Positions 28,655 through 37,582 of a DNA stretch of 64,000 nucleotides are shown here, in pieces. The position numbers and the translations under genes were made by a program. The first letter of the stretch is position 1; every line of letters starts with the position of its first letter. The stretch is from Catellatospora sichuanensis (lineage in GTDB: Bacteria; Actinomycetota; Actinomycetes; Mycobacteriales; Micromonosporaceae). The notes beneath the pieces are model-generated. The model was not told the DNA's origin and did not search any database. It was given only the letters and a program-made list of their open reading frames with translations. The stretch spans positions 150,523 to 214,522 of the forward strand of contig NZ_ML660186.1 in the NCBI RefSeq assembly GCF_007483665.1, written 5' to 3'.

Positions 28655-30058
28655 TCAGCGCCGGAACCGGAACCAGTCGATGTTGACGTAGTCGTTGGGC
28701 TGCCCGCTGGTGAAGGTGAGGTAGACCGTGTGCGTACCGGTCACCGAGCCCACGTTCGCGGGTATCTCCCGCCAACTGGTCCAGCCGCCGGTGTTGGCGA
28801 TGGCGAAACTGCCGATCGGCGCGTTGGACAGGCTGTCCAGGCGCACCTCGACCAACCCGCTGATGCCGCCCGCCGCACCCGAGGCGGCCCGTGCGACGAA
28901 GTCCCGCGCTGTCGGCGAACCGAAGTTCACGCCGTCGAACCGCAGGTTGTCGCCGTTGCCGATGCTGCCGACGTAGTAGCCCTCGTAGATCGTGGTGCCG
29001 GCCTGGGCGTTGCGGCTCTCGGCCTGGATGTTGGCGTACGCGTCACGGTTGCCCCCGCCCGGCGGCGGCGACTGCGGCGGGCTGGCCGGCGGCGACGACG
29101 GCGGCGTGGTGCCGCCCGTGGTCTGGTAGACGGCCACGTAGTCGACCCGCATCGGCTGGCCCGAGACGGTGCTGCCGGTCGGCGTCGCGGAGCCCGCCAC
29201 GCCGTTCGGGAACGCGCCGCCCATCGCCACGTTGAGCAGCAGGAAGTAACCGGCGTGCGAGGTCATCTGGGACCAGTACGAGCCGACCTGGCTCTGGTTC
29301 ACGGTGTGGTAGAGCGTGCCGTCGACATACCAGCGCAGTTGCTGGGCGTTCTCGTTGGTGCGGTCCCACTCGAACCGGTAGGTGTGGAACGCCGACTGGC
29401 AGGTGCTGCCCGGGCAGGCCCGGCTCGCGCCGATGCCGTTGAACTCGTTGCACGGCCCGCCGGGTGCGACGCCGCAGTGCAGCACGCCCCACACCGAGTT
29501 GATGCCGTTGACGTTCTCCATGATGTCGAACTCGCCGACGCCCGGCCAGTTCTGGTAGTTGCCCCGGTAGGGGGCGCCCAGCGCCCAGAACGCGGGCCAG
29601 TAGCCGGCGGCGGCGGCCCCGGTGACGTTGGGCATCTGGATGCGGCCCTCGATGCGCAGGACGCGCCCGGCCGCGGGCTTGAAGTCCGTGCGGACCGTCT
29701 CGATGCGGGACGAGGTCCAGCTGGAGCCGTTGCGGATCGGCGTGATCAGCAGGTTGCCCGCGCCGTCCTGGCGGACGTTGTTGGTGCTGTTGGTATAGGT
29801 CTGGATCTCACCGGTGCCCCAGTTGGCGGGGCCGCCGGGGTAGGAGGTGCCGGTGTCGATGATCCAGTTGCTGGACGAGGGCAGCGTGTTGTTCGCGCCG
29901 TTGAAGTCGTCGCTCCACACCAGCTGCCAGCCCGAGGGCGTGCCGGGCAGCGAGGCGTGCGCGGGGATCGCGTTGACCGCGGCGGCCGCCGCAGCGACCA
30001 GGACGGCCAGACCGGCGGCGAAGGTCGCCGTGCGGCGTTTGGAGAATCGCGTGCTCAT
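28655..30058 (-). CDS. secreted GH16 beta-glucanase with C-terminal CBM6
   Basis: 467 aa. Signal peptide (~1-36, ending AHA). GH16 domain ~40-310 with catalytic GEFDIMEN (Glu176 nucleophile, Asp178, Glu181 acid), as in laminarinases (endo-1,3-beta-glucanases). Pro/Ser linker ~318-345. CBM6 ~350-467 begins YANIQAESRNAQAGT and ends DYVNIDWFRFRR, a beta-glucan-binding type. ATG 30058 follows AGGAGGAG. A LacI-type operator lies ~90 nt upstream. Probably attacks fungal or plant beta-1,3-glucan; lichenan activity is possible. Confidence 0.92.
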   Translation of the reverse strand: MSTRFSKRRTATFAAGLAVLVAAAAAAVNAIPAHASLPGTPSGWQLVWSDDFNGANNTLPSSSNWIIDTGTSYPGGPANWGTGEIQTYTNSTNNVRQDGAGNLLITPIRNGSSWTSSRIETVRTDFKPAAGRVLRIEGRIQMPNVTGAAAAGYWPAFWALGAPYRGNYQNWPGVGEFDIMENVNGINSVWGVLHCGVAPGGPCNEFNGIGASRACPGSTCQSAFHTYRFEWDRTNENAQQLRWYVDGTLYHTVNQSQVGSYWSQMTSHAGYFLLLNVAMGGAFPNGVAGSATPTGSTVSGQPMRVDYVAVYQTTGGTTPPSSPPASPPQSPPPGGGNRDAYANIQAESRNAQAGTTIYEGYYVGSIGNGDNLRFDGVNFGSPTARDFVARAASGAAGGISGLVEVRLDSLSNAPIGSFAIANTGGWTSWREIPANVGSVTGTHTVYLTFTSGQPNDYVNIDWFRFRR

Positions 30059-30142
30059 CAGGGCTTTCTCCTCCTGGGGCAGAGGGTGGTCCGCACGCCG
30101 GGGGCTCGGCATGGGCGGCGGACCGGGTCCGTGGACAGGTTG

Positions 30143-30156
30143 TGAGAGCGCTCTCT
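30143..30156. promoter_or_regulatory. LacI-family operator upstream of the glucanase
   Basis: TGAGAGCGCTCTCT containing the perfect 12-bp palindrome GAGAGCGCTCTC (30144-30155). Same GAGCGCTC core as the cellulase boxes but different outer bases, so a related yet perhaps distinct LacI-type regulator. Confidence 0.6.
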
Positions 30157-30284
30157 TGACTCACCACTTAACGTGCCCGCAACATGAATGTCAATAACCA
30201 TCGATGCCAACGTGGAGGGTGCCGGTCGGCTGACGTTCACCGCGCGTGCGCGATAAAGGGGAGTGAGGTCAGTAGTCTTGGTTG

Positions 30285-31496
30285 ATGGTCGATCCCAGCG
30301 AGCGGTTCATCCCCGAGCCTTCGAAGGACACCGGCTTCGGCCGTAGCCCGTACGAGCGCGACCGGGCACGGGTGCTGCATTCGGCCGGGTTCCGGCGGTT
30401 GGCCGCCAAGACCCAGGTGCACACCGCGGGCAGCGGCGACTTCCTGCGTACGCGGTTGACGCACTCGATCGAGGTGGCGCAGATCGCCCGCGAGATGGGT
30501 GCCCGGCTGGGCTGCGACCCGGATGTCGTCGACGTCGCCGGGCTCGCCCATGACCTGGGGCATCCTCCCTTCGGGCACAACGGTGAGGACGCGCTCGACG
30601 AGGTCAGCCGGGCCTGGGGCGGGTTCGAGGGCAACGCGCAGACGCTGCGGGTGGTCACCCGGTTGGAGGCCAAGGTGGAGGGCGCGGGGCTCAACCTGAC
30701 CCGGGCCTCGCTGGACGCCACCTGCAAGTATCCGTGGCCGCGGCGGGAGGGCACCCGCAAGTTCGGCGTGTACGCCGACGACCGCCCGGTCTTCGACTGG
30801 GTGCGCATGGGTGCGCCCGACGACGACCGGCGCTGCCTTGAGGCGCAGGTCATGGACTGGTCGGACGACGTCGCCTACTCGGTGCACGACGTCGAGGACG
30901 GCCTCTACTCCGGGTTCATCGAGCTGCCGCCGCTGCTGATCGACGCCGACGAGCGGGCTGCGTTGTGCGCGGACGTGGCACAGGTGTACTCATCGGAGTC
31001 GCCGGCGCTGCTGCACGAGGCCCTGATCGAGCTGCTGGCCGATCCCGTCGTCGCGCCGCTGGCCGGATACGACGGCTCGTTCAAGGCCCAGCTGGCGCTC
31101 AAGCGCTGCACCAGCGTCCTGACCGGACGGTTCGTCGCCGCCGCGGTCGACGCCACCCGGGAGAAGTACGGCGACGGCACGCTGCGCCGCTACGACGCCG
31201 ACCTGATCGTGCCGCCCGCCGCCCGCATCCGCTGCGCCCTGCTCAAGGGCATCGCCCTGCGGTACGTGATGCGCCGCCGCGGTATGGAGCCGTGGTACGA
31301 CGAGCAGCGCCAGATCCTGCGTGACCTGGTGCGGGTGCTGGCCGAGCGGGCCCCGGACGAGCTGGACCCGGTCTTCGCCCCGCTGTGGCGGGAGGCCGCC
31401 GACGACACGGCGCGCTGCCGCGTCGTCGTGGACCAGGTCGCGTCGCTCACCGACACCGCCGCCCAGGCCTGGCATCAGCGGCTGACCGGCGCCTGA
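30285..31496 (+). CDS. dgt: dGTP triphosphohydrolase (dGTPase-like HD protein)
   Basis: 403 aa. HD-domain enzyme that hydrolyses dNTPs to nucleoside and triphosphate. N-terminal GRSPYERDRARVLHSAGFRRLAAKTQV and FLRTRLTHSIEVAQIAR, metal-site LAHDLGHPPFGHNGE, DDVAYSVHDVEDG downstream. Position before dnaG is the standard actinobacterial order. ATG 30285 was preferred to the TTG one codon earlier; TAGTCT (30273-30278) 6 nt upstream suggests a leaderless transcript. Confidence 0.92.
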   Translation: MVDPSERFIPEPSKDTGFGRSPYERDRARVLHSAGFRRLAAKTQVHTAGSGDFLRTRLTHSIEVAQIAREMGARLGCDPDVVDVAGLAHDLGHPPFGHNGEDALDEVSRAWGGFEGNAQTLRVVTRLEAKVEGAGLNLTRASLDATCKYPWPRREGTRKFGVYADDRPVFDWVRMGAPDDDRRCLEAQVMDWSDDVAYSVHDVEDGLYSGFIELPPLLIDADERAALCADVAQVYSSESPALLHEALIELLADPVVAPLAGYDGSFKAQLALKRCTSVLTGRFVAAAVDATREKYGDGTLRRYDADLIVPPAARIRCALLKGIALRYVMRRRGMEPWYDEQRQILRDLVRVLAERAPDELDPVFAPLWREAADDTARCRVVVDQVASLTDTAAQAWHQRLTGA

Positions 31497-31517
31497 CCAC
31501 TCGCCAGAGGCGTTCAT

Positions 31518-31578
31518 GATCGCTGTCTCTGGTCGGAATGTGCGGTTGGACCGCAGTTTCCGACCGGAGACAGCGATC
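31518..31578. terminator. long imperfect hairpin after dgt
   Basis: 20-nt arms 31518-31537 and 31559-31578 with one mismatch (G-U in the plus transcript); the intervening bases extend the stem imperfectly. It lies between converging stops at 31496 and 31585. Outer ends read GATCGCTGT, as in the hairpin at 34787-34847. Confidence 0.72.
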
Positions 31579-31584
31579 TTCGCG

Positions 31585-32298
31585 TTACAGGGTCGGCTCT
31601 GCGGCGGACTGATGGGGTATTTCGGGCAGGGGGGAGCGGGTGGTGAGGAGGTGGGTGTTGGCGGCGGCGTTGGCGCGGACGGTGCGGGTGACCCACCAGA
31701 GGTGGACGGATGCGGCGGCGGCGAAGAGCACGAGAGCGAGCAGGACCACGGCCCAGCCGGGTAGCCGGGCGGCGGCGGCGAGCAGGCCGCCCCCCATCGC
31801 GAGCAGTGCGCTGTTGACCAGGCCGATGGTGGCGGCCAGGCCGACCGCGTCACGCAGGCGGAGCTGGTAGCGGCCGGCCGGGGGCGGGAACAGCCCGGGG
31901 TCGTCGAGGGTGGGCAGCAGGACGAACGGGGCCACCTGCGGGGCGCGCCGCACCAGGTAGGTGCGCAGCGTCTGCTCGGCCAGACCGTAGCGCTGGGAGG
32001 CGCCGGTGTAGCGCAGTTGGCGCAGGAACACCGCCGGGCCCATCAGCAGCACCAGGGTGCCGAGCGCTGCCACGGCGCCGACCTTCACGTTGTCGTCGAT
32101 GTTGCTGCCGAGCAGGCCGGCCGAGACCGCGGCCACTGCGGTGGCGATGACCAGGAAGAAGTTGTACCGGTTGTGGGCCTGGTCGCTGACCGCCCGGCGC
32201 ATTTCGAGGATCTTGGTGTACTCGGCGAGCGCGACGGTGAGCTCGATGTCGTCGGCGGCGCGGCGGGCAGCGTCGGGTGCGGAGGTGGGATGGGCCAC
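31585..32298 (-). CDS. membrane protein of unknown function
   Basis: 237 aa from a GTG start. An N-terminal soluble helix (DDIELTVALAEYTKILEMRRAVSDQAHNRY in two parts) is followed by two hydrophobic helices (FFLVIATAVAAVSAGLLG; VGAVAALGTLVLLMGPAVFL), a ~55-residue loop, then two more (AVGLAATIGLVNSALLAM; GWAVVLLALVLFAAAASVHL). It faintly resembles SLATT-type two-helix proteins, but I would not assign it. It sits between dgt and dnaG on the opposite strand and its start is 55 nt from that of dnaG. Confidence 0.65.
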   Translation of the reverse strand: MAHPTSAPDAARRAADDIELTVALAEYTKILEMRRAVSDQAHNRYNFFLVIATAVAAVSAGLLGSNIDDNVKVGAVAALGTLVLLMGPAVFLRQLRYTGASQRYGLAEQTLRTYLVRRAPQVAPFVLLPTLDDPGLFPPPAGRYQLRLRDAVGLAATIGLVNSALLAMGGGLLAAAARLPGWAVVLLALVLFAAAASVHLWWVTRTVRANAAANTHLLTTRSPLPEIPHQSAAEPTL

Positions 32299-32353
32299 GA
32301 TCGAACGGTATCGGCTGTGCGCCCGTGTGGCGTCCCCTGGCAGGATGTACCGC

Positions 32354-34198
32354 ATGGCCGGGGGTCGGATCCGTGATGAGGACATCGCGCTCGTACGCGA
32401 GCGCAGCTCGATCGTGGACGTCGCCGGTGAGCAGGTCACCCTGAAGAACGCGGGCGGCGGCAACCTCAAGGGGCTGTGCCCGTTCCACGACGAGAAGACC
32501 CCGTCGTTCACCGTCTCCCAGGCCCGCAACGTGTGGTTCTGCCACGGCTGCGGCGAGGGCGGCGACGTGATCAACTTCGTGCAGAAGATCGATCACCTGA
32601 GTTTCATCGAGTCGGTGGAGCGCCTGGCCGACCGGGCGGGCATCCAGCTGCGCCGGATCGAGGGCGGCCCGGCGATGGAGCGCCCGCAGCACGGCCAGCG
32701 CCAGCGCCTGGTCGCCGCGCACGCCGCGGCCCAGGAGTTCTACGCCGAGCAGCTGCTCACGCCGGGTGCGCGGGCGGCCCGGGAGTTCCTCGCCCAGCGG
32801 GGCTTCGACCGGGACGCGGCCCAGCGCTACGGCTGCGGGTTCGCCCCCGCGGAGTGGGACCTGCTGGTCAAGCACCTGCGCGGGCTCGGCTTCACCACGG
32901 CGGAGATGGAGACCGCGGGCCTGGCCCGGGCCGCCCGGTCGGGCAGCCTGGTGGACCGGTTCCGCCGCCGCCTGCTGTGGCCGATCAGGGACGTCTCCGG
33001 CGACGTGATCGGCTTCGGGGCGCGCAAGCTGTTCGACGACGACGACGGCCCGAAGTACCTGAACACCCCCGAGACGCCGCTGTACAAGAAGTCGCACGTG
33101 CTCTACGGCATCGACCAGGCCAAGCGTGAGATCGCCAAGCAGGGCCGGGCGGTGATCGTCGAGGGGTACACCGACGTGATGGCCTGCCACCTGGCCGGGG
33201 TGACCACGGCCGTGGCGACCTGCGGCACCTCGTTCGGCACGGACCACATCGGGGTGCTGCGGCGGCTGCTGCTGGACACCGACGCGTACGCCGGGGAGAT
33301 CATCTTCACCTTCGACGGCGACGCCGCGGGGCAGAAGGCGGCGCTGCGCGCGTTCGGCGACGACCAGCGCTTCGTCGGGCAGACGTTCATCGCGGTCAGC
33401 CCGGACGGCATGGACCCCTGCGAGCTGCGCCTGGCCCGGGGCGACCTGGCCGTGCGCGACCTGGTGGCCCGGCGGGAGCCGCTGATCGCGTTCGCGCTGC
33501 GCTCCACGCTGGCCCGCTACGACCTGGACACGGTCGAGGGCCGGGTGGCCGCGCTGCGGACCACCGCGCCCATGGTCGCGAAGATCAAGGACCGTTCCCT
33601 GCTCACCGGGTACGCACAGAAGCTCGCCGGGGACCTCGGCGTCGACGTCGACCAGGTACGCACGGCGATCCGCACCGCCGACGGCGCGAACGTGCCCGCA
33701 CCCCGGCCCGCCGCGGCCGCTCCGGACAGTCCGCGGCTGGTGGTCGAGCGGGAGGCGCTGAAGCTGGCGATCCAGCAGCCGGTGCTGGCCGGGCCGGTGT
33801 TCGACGCGGTGGACGAAACCCTGTACGCGCACCCGCCGTACCGGGACATCCGGGTGGCGATCGCCGCGGCCGGCGGGGCCTGCGCCGGGGTGGCCGGGGC
33901 CGGCTGGGTCAACAGCGTGCGCGACGCCTGCACGGATCTGGCCGCGCAGATGCTGGTCCTGGAGCTGGCGGTGGAGCCGGTACGGTACGACGGCGAGCCG
34001 GACTCGGGCTACCTGCACGTGGTCCTGGCCCGGCTGCAGCTCGCCGGCCTCAACCAGCGCATCGGTGAGGTGAAGTCGCGGCTGCAGCGCATCAACCCGG
34101 TGACCGAGTCCGACGAGTACCGGGCGCGCTTCACCGAACTCGTCGCCCTGGAGCAGCACTCCCGGGCGCTCAAGGAGAAGGCCGCCGGAGGGCTCTGA
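32354..34198 (+). CDS. dnaG: DNA primase
   Basis: 614 aa, normal length. N-terminal CHC2 zinc finger (Cys42, His45, Cys63, Cys66 in LCPFHDEKTPSF and WFCHGCGEGG). The catalytic core has YGCGFAP and FGARKL, and the TOPRIM motif VIVEGYTDVMA (~268) with the downstream FDGDAAG. The C-terminal DnaB-binding region is divergent, as in actinobacteria. Makes RNA primers at the fork. Start ATG 32354 (AGGA upstream; ATG 32345 also possible). The stop overlaps the next ATG by one base. Confidence 0.96.
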   Translation: MAGGRIRDEDIALVRERSSIVDVAGEQVTLKNAGGGNLKGLCPFHDEKTPSFTVSQARNVWFCHGCGEGGDVINFVQKIDHLSFIESVERLADRAGIQLRRIEGGPAMERPQHGQRQRLVAAHAAAQEFYAEQLLTPGARAAREFLAQRGFDRDAAQRYGCGFAPAEWDLLVKHLRGLGFTTAEMETAGLARAARSGSLVDRFRRRLLWPIRDVSGDVIGFGARKLFDDDDGPKYLNTPETPLYKKSHVLYGIDQAKREIAKQGRAVIVEGYTDVMACHLAGVTTAVATCGTSFGTDHIGVLRRLLLDTDAYAGEIIFTFDGDAAGQKAALRAFGDDQRFVGQTFIAVSPDGMDPCELRLARGDLAVRDLVARREPLIAFALRSTLARYDLDTVEGRVAALRTTAPMVAKIKDRSLLTGYAQKLAGDLGVDVDQVRTAIRTADGANVPAPRPAAAAPDSPRLVVEREALKLAIQQPVLAGPVFDAVDETLYAHPPYRDIRVAIAAAGGACAGVAGAGWVNSVRDACTDLAAQMLVLELAVEPVRYDGEPDSGYLHVVLARLQLAGLNQRIGEVKSRLQRINPVTESDEYRARFTELVALEQHSRALKEKAAGGL

Positions 34199-34716
34199 TG
34201 AAGTTTTCACTGTTCGGCGGGCGGCGCGTGCTGCCCGTGGAGCGCCGCCCGGAGCTGGCCGCCGACGAGCGGGTGCTGGCCTGGGCCCCGTCGGGCGACG
34301 ACACGGTCATCGCGACCAACCTCGGGCTGTGGTGGGACGAGCAGCGCACCGGCTGGCACCGCATCGACAAGGCGGTCTGGGACGGTGAGGCGCTGGTGGT
34401 CACCCCGGCCGAGGTCGTCGCGGAGCGCACCGGCTACGAGGTGGTCGCCGACGGCACGCCGGTGCGCCGCAAGCTCACCGACCCGCACCACCTGCCGCAC
34501 CAGGTGCGCCTGCGGGTGACCAGCTCGGTGCAGCAGCCGCAGCACCACGAGCTGCCCGGCGGCGGCGCCTGGATCTTCGCCCGGCGGGTGCCGGGCGTCG
34601 ACGGCCTGGCCTGGACCGTCCGCTACGACCAGGGCACCGACGGGGAAGACCCGGCCGTCATCGCCGCGACCGACCAGCTGATCGCGGCCGCCCAGGGCGA
34701 CCTCGGCGACCTCTGA
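34198..34716 (+). CDS. conserved hypothetical protein coupled to dnaG
   Basis: 172-aa soluble protein starting at the dnaG stop (TGATG). Blocks: KFSLFGGRRVLPVERRP, DERVLAWAP, VIATNLGLWW, VTSSVQQPQHHELPGGGAWIFARR. It resembles short actinobacterial proteins regularly found after dnaG; no motif gives a function. Co-translation suggests a role linked to primase or merely shared expression. Confidence 0.75.
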   Translation: MKFSLFGGRRVLPVERRPELAADERVLAWAPSGDDTVIATNLGLWWDEQRTGWHRIDKAVWDGEALVVTPAEVVAERTGYEVVADGTPVRRKLTDPHHLPHQVRLRVTSSVQQPQHHELPGGGAWIFARRVPGVDGLAWTVRYDQGTDGEDPAVIAATDQLIAAAQGDLGDL

Positions 34717-34786
34717 CCAACCCCTGCCCACGCACCTGACCGGCACCCGCAGCCGCCAGGTCGCTGCGCGCGTGCACGGCTGCCGA

Positions 34787-34847
34787 GATCGCCGTTTGGT
34801 GTCAGGATCTGCGCTCAAACCGCAGATCCTGGCACCGAACAGCGATC
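34787..34847 (+). terminator. long imperfect hairpin after the dnaG operon
   Basis: 27-nt arms (34787-34813/34821-34847) with three mismatches, two of them G-U in the plus transcript, around a 7-nt loop. Outer ends GATCGC(C/T)GT match the hairpin at 31518-31578. The rest of the 215-base gap (34717-34931) holds nothing coding. Confidence 0.72.
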
Positions 34848-34931
34848 ACGGCCGAGGTCGGCCAGCGGGATTGATCGATAAATCGGGTAAAAGGCCGCGA
34901 GATTGTCGGAGCGCGGGGATAGGGTCGCCGC

Positions 34932-35867
34932 GTGAGCGACCAACGACCCCCGATGATCTATGCCCGTGGCCTGGTCAAGCGGTTCGGCGACTTCACCGCG
35001 GTGGACGGCATCGACCTGGAGGTCGCACCGGGCGAGGCGTTCGGCTTCCTGGGCCCCAACGGCGCCGGCAAGTCCTCCACCATGCGCATGATCGGCTGCG
35101 TCTCCACGCCGACCGCCGGTGAGCTGCGCATCCTGGGCATGGACCCGGTGCGGGAAGGCCCCGCGATCCGGGCCCGGCTGGGGGTGTGCCCGCAGACCGA
35201 CAACCTCGACCCCGACCTCACCGTGTTCGAGAACCTGACCACGTATGCGCGCTACTTCGGCATCCCGCGTGCCGAGGGCCGCCGCCGCGCCGCCGAGCTG
35301 CTGGAGTTCGTGCAGCTCACGGAGAAGTCCGGCAGCACCGTGGACCCGCTGTCGGGCGGCATGAAGCGCCGGCTCTCCATCGCCCGCGCCATGATCAACG
35401 AGCCGGATCTGGTGCTGCTCGACGAGCCCACCACCGGCCTCGACCCGCAGGCCCGCCACCTGCTGTGGGAACGGCTGTTCCGGCTCAAGCAGCGCGGCGT
35501 CACACTCGTGTTGACCACGCACTACATGGACGAGGCCGAGCAGCTCTGCGACCGGCTGGTCGTGATGGACGCCGGCAAGATCGTCGCCGACGGCTCGCCG
35601 CGCCACCTCATCGAGACGTACTCCACCCGCGAGGTCGTCGAGCTGCGCTTCGGCGACGACGCCCCGGCGACGTACGTGGAGAAGCTCGCGGGCATCGGCG
35701 AGCGCCTCGATCCGCTGCCGGACCGGCTGCTGCTCTACAGCGCCGACGGCGACGCGGCCGTCAACGAGGTGCACCGGCGCGGGTTCACCCCGTCGAGCGT
35801 GCTGGTGCGCCGCTCGACCCTGGAGGACGTGTTCCTGATCCTCACCGGCCGGACGCTGGTCGACTGA
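34932..35867 (+). CDS. ABC exporter ATP-binding protein (DrrA/NodI type)
   Basis: 311 aa. Walker A GPNGAGKSS (41-49), Q-loop VCPQTDNL, signature LSGGMKRRLSIARA, Walker B LVLLDEPTTGLDPQ, H-loop TTHYMDEAEQLCDRL. The ~90-residue C-terminal extension, ending SSVLVRRSTLEDVFLILTGR, is the mark of the DrrA/NodI subfamily. GTG start without a ribosome site; probably leaderless. First of a three-gene exporter operon with the two permeases behind it. Confidence 0.9.
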   Translation: MSDQRPPMIYARGLVKRFGDFTAVDGIDLEVAPGEAFGFLGPNGAGKSSTMRMIGCVSTPTAGELRILGMDPVREGPAIRARLGVCPQTDNLDPDLTVFENLTTYARYFGIPRAEGRRRAAELLEFVQLTEKSGSTVDPLSGGMKRRLSIARAMINEPDLVLLDEPTTGLDPQARHLLWERLFRLKQRGVTLVLTTHYMDEAEQLCDRLVVMDAGKIVADGSPRHLIETYSTREVVELRFGDDAPATYVEKLAGIGERLDPLPDRLLLYSADGDAAVNEVHRRGFTPSSVLVRRSTLEDVFLILTGRTLVD

Positions 35868-36622
35868 TGGACGGGACTCTGGCGGTCTTCAACCGCGCGA
35901 TCGTCTCGTACCGGCGGCTCTGGCAGGCCTCGGTCTTCTCGTCGTTCATCCTCCCGGTGCTGTTCGTGCTCAGCATCGGCATCGGGGTGGGCGGCTACAT
36001 CAGCGGCGTCGACGGCGTCAGCTACCTGGACTGGATCGTGCCCGGCGTGCTCGCCTCGACCGCGTTCCAGATGGCGGTGGGGGAGTCCACCTTCCCGGTG
36101 CTGGGCGACTTCAAGTGGGTCCGCGGCTACCACGCCATGCGGGCCACCCCGGTACGCATCGCCGACATGATCGCCGGATACCAGCTCTACATCATGTTCC
36201 GGGTGCTCATCGCCGCGGTGGTGTTCCTCGGGGTCAGCGCGCTGTTCGGGGCGATCCACTCGCCCTGGGTGGTGTTCACGCCGTTCGTCTGCGCGCTGCT
36301 CGGGGTGGCGGTCTCCGCGCCGACCTCGGCGTTCGCGGCGACGATCGAGAACGACAGCTACTTCGCGCTGCTGTTCCGCTTCCTGGTGATCCCGTCGACG
36401 CTGTTCGCCGGGGTGTTCTTCCCGGTGTCGCAGCTGCCGGAGCTGCTGCGGCCGCTGGCGTACGCGTCGCCGCTGTGGCACGCGGTGGAGCTGTGCCGCG
36501 CGGCCACGCTGGGCGTTGCGCCGCCCTGGCCCGCCGCCGCGCACGTGGCCTACCTGCTGGCCTGGGCCGGGCTGGGTTACCTGCTGGCGCTGCGCGCCTT
36601 CCGCCGACGGCTCTCGGACTGA
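35867..36622 (+). CDS. ABC-2 type permease 1 (NodJ/DrrB-like)
   Basis: 251 aa, six hydrophobic segments, with PVLFVLSIGIGVGGYI, FKWVRGYHAMRATPVRIADMI (the DrrB/NodJ loop) and LFAGVFFPVSQLPELLRPLAYASPLWHAVEL, the typical C-terminal ABC-2 signature. Starts on the ATPase stop (TGATG). Likely pairs with the second permease as a heterodimer. Cargo unknown: drug, lipid or oligosaccharide. Confidence 0.88.
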   Translation: MDGTLAVFNRAIVSYRRLWQASVFSSFILPVLFVLSIGIGVGGYISGVDGVSYLDWIVPGVLASTAFQMAVGESTFPVLGDFKWVRGYHAMRATPVRIADMIAGYQLYIMFRVLIAAVVFLGVSALFGAIHSPWVVFTPFVCALLGVAVSAPTSAFAATIENDSYFALLFRFLVIPSTLFAGVFFPVSQLPELLRPLAYASPLWHAVELCRAATLGVAPPWPAAAHVAYLLAWAGLGYLLALRAFRRRLSD

Positions 36623-36633
36623 GGGGACTGACC

Positions 36634-37455
36634 ATGGTCACCACGTACGCCGTCACGCGGGTCGCCCGCGGCAACCGGCTCTCACCCGCCCGGGTGGGTG
36701 CGGTCATCAACCGCAACGTCGGGGCGCTGCGCTCCGGCCCCGCGTACTGGCTGGTCCTGGCCTCGGGCTTCTTCGAGCCGGTGCTCTACCTGCTGTCCAT
36801 CGGAGTCGGGGTCGGCGCGCTCGTCGGCGACCTGACCCTGCAGAACGGCGAGGTCCTGCCGTACGCCAACTTCGTCGCCCCGGCCATGCTGGCGGTCTCG
36901 GCGATGTCCGGCGCGCTGGCCGAGACGACCTTCAACTTCTTCTTCAAGTTCAAGTACGTCAAGACGTACGACGCGATGCTGGCCACCCCGCTGCGCCCGA
37001 TGGAGATCGCGGCCGGCGAGCTGACCTGGGCGATGATCCGCGGCTCGCTCTACACCGGAGCGTTCCTGATCGTCATGGTGGCGCTGGGCCTGACCACGCC
37101 CGGCTGGGCACTGCTGGCCTTCCCCGCGACCTGGCTGGTGGGCCTGGCTTTCGGCGCGGTCGGCATGGCGGTGAGCACCTACATCCGCGGCTGGCAGGAC
37201 TTCGACCTGATCAGCACCGGGCAGTTCGCGCTGTTCCTGTTCTCCGGCACCTTCTCGCCGGTGCAGGACTACCCGGTGCCGGTCGAGATCCTGATCGCGA
37301 TCACCCCGCTCTACCACGCGGTGGAGCTGATCCGGGGCATCACCACCGGGATGCTCAGCTGGTCGATGCTCGGCAACGTGGCATATCTGCTGGTCATGCT
37401 GGCCGTCGGCCTGTACGTGGCGAGCCGCCGCCTTACCTCGGTGCTCTGCCGTTAA
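36634..37455 (+). CDS. ABC-2 type permease 2 (NodJ/DrrB-like)
   Basis: 273 aa, 11 nt after permease 1. N-terminal cytoplasmic extension, then six helices. It shares with permease 1 the blocks FEPVLYLLSIGVGVGALV, KYVKTYDAMLATPLRPMEI and FLFSGTFSPVQDYPVPVEI...PLYHAVELIRGI, showing the two arose by duplication. Third gene of the exporter operon; a hairpin follows. Confidence 0.88.
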   Translation: MVTTYAVTRVARGNRLSPARVGAVINRNVGALRSGPAYWLVLASGFFEPVLYLLSIGVGVGALVGDLTLQNGEVLPYANFVAPAMLAVSAMSGALAETTFNFFFKFKYVKTYDAMLATPLRPMEIAAGELTWAMIRGSLYTGAFLIVMVALGLTTPGWALLAFPATWLVGLAFGAVGMAVSTYIRGWQDFDLISTGQFALFLFSGTFSPVQDYPVPVEILIAITPLYHAVELIRGITTGMLSWSMLGNVAYLLVMLAVGLYVASRRLTSVLCR

Positions 37456-37470
37456 ACCTGTTCGGGCGTG

Positions 37471-37508
37471 AATGAGCGCGTGAACTAGATCATGCTCATG
37501 CGCTCATT
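37471..37508 (+). terminator. hairpin after the exporter operon
   Basis: 9-bp arms AATGAGCGC (37471-37479) and complement (37500-37508) with a 20-nt loop, 16 nt past the permease stop. Confidence 0.55.
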
Positions 37509-37582
37509 TGTTAGGTTCTATTTGTCTGATGTGGATCAGGCGGGTACGTTCTCGGCAACACGCCGCCGGGCGGAGGTGACCG

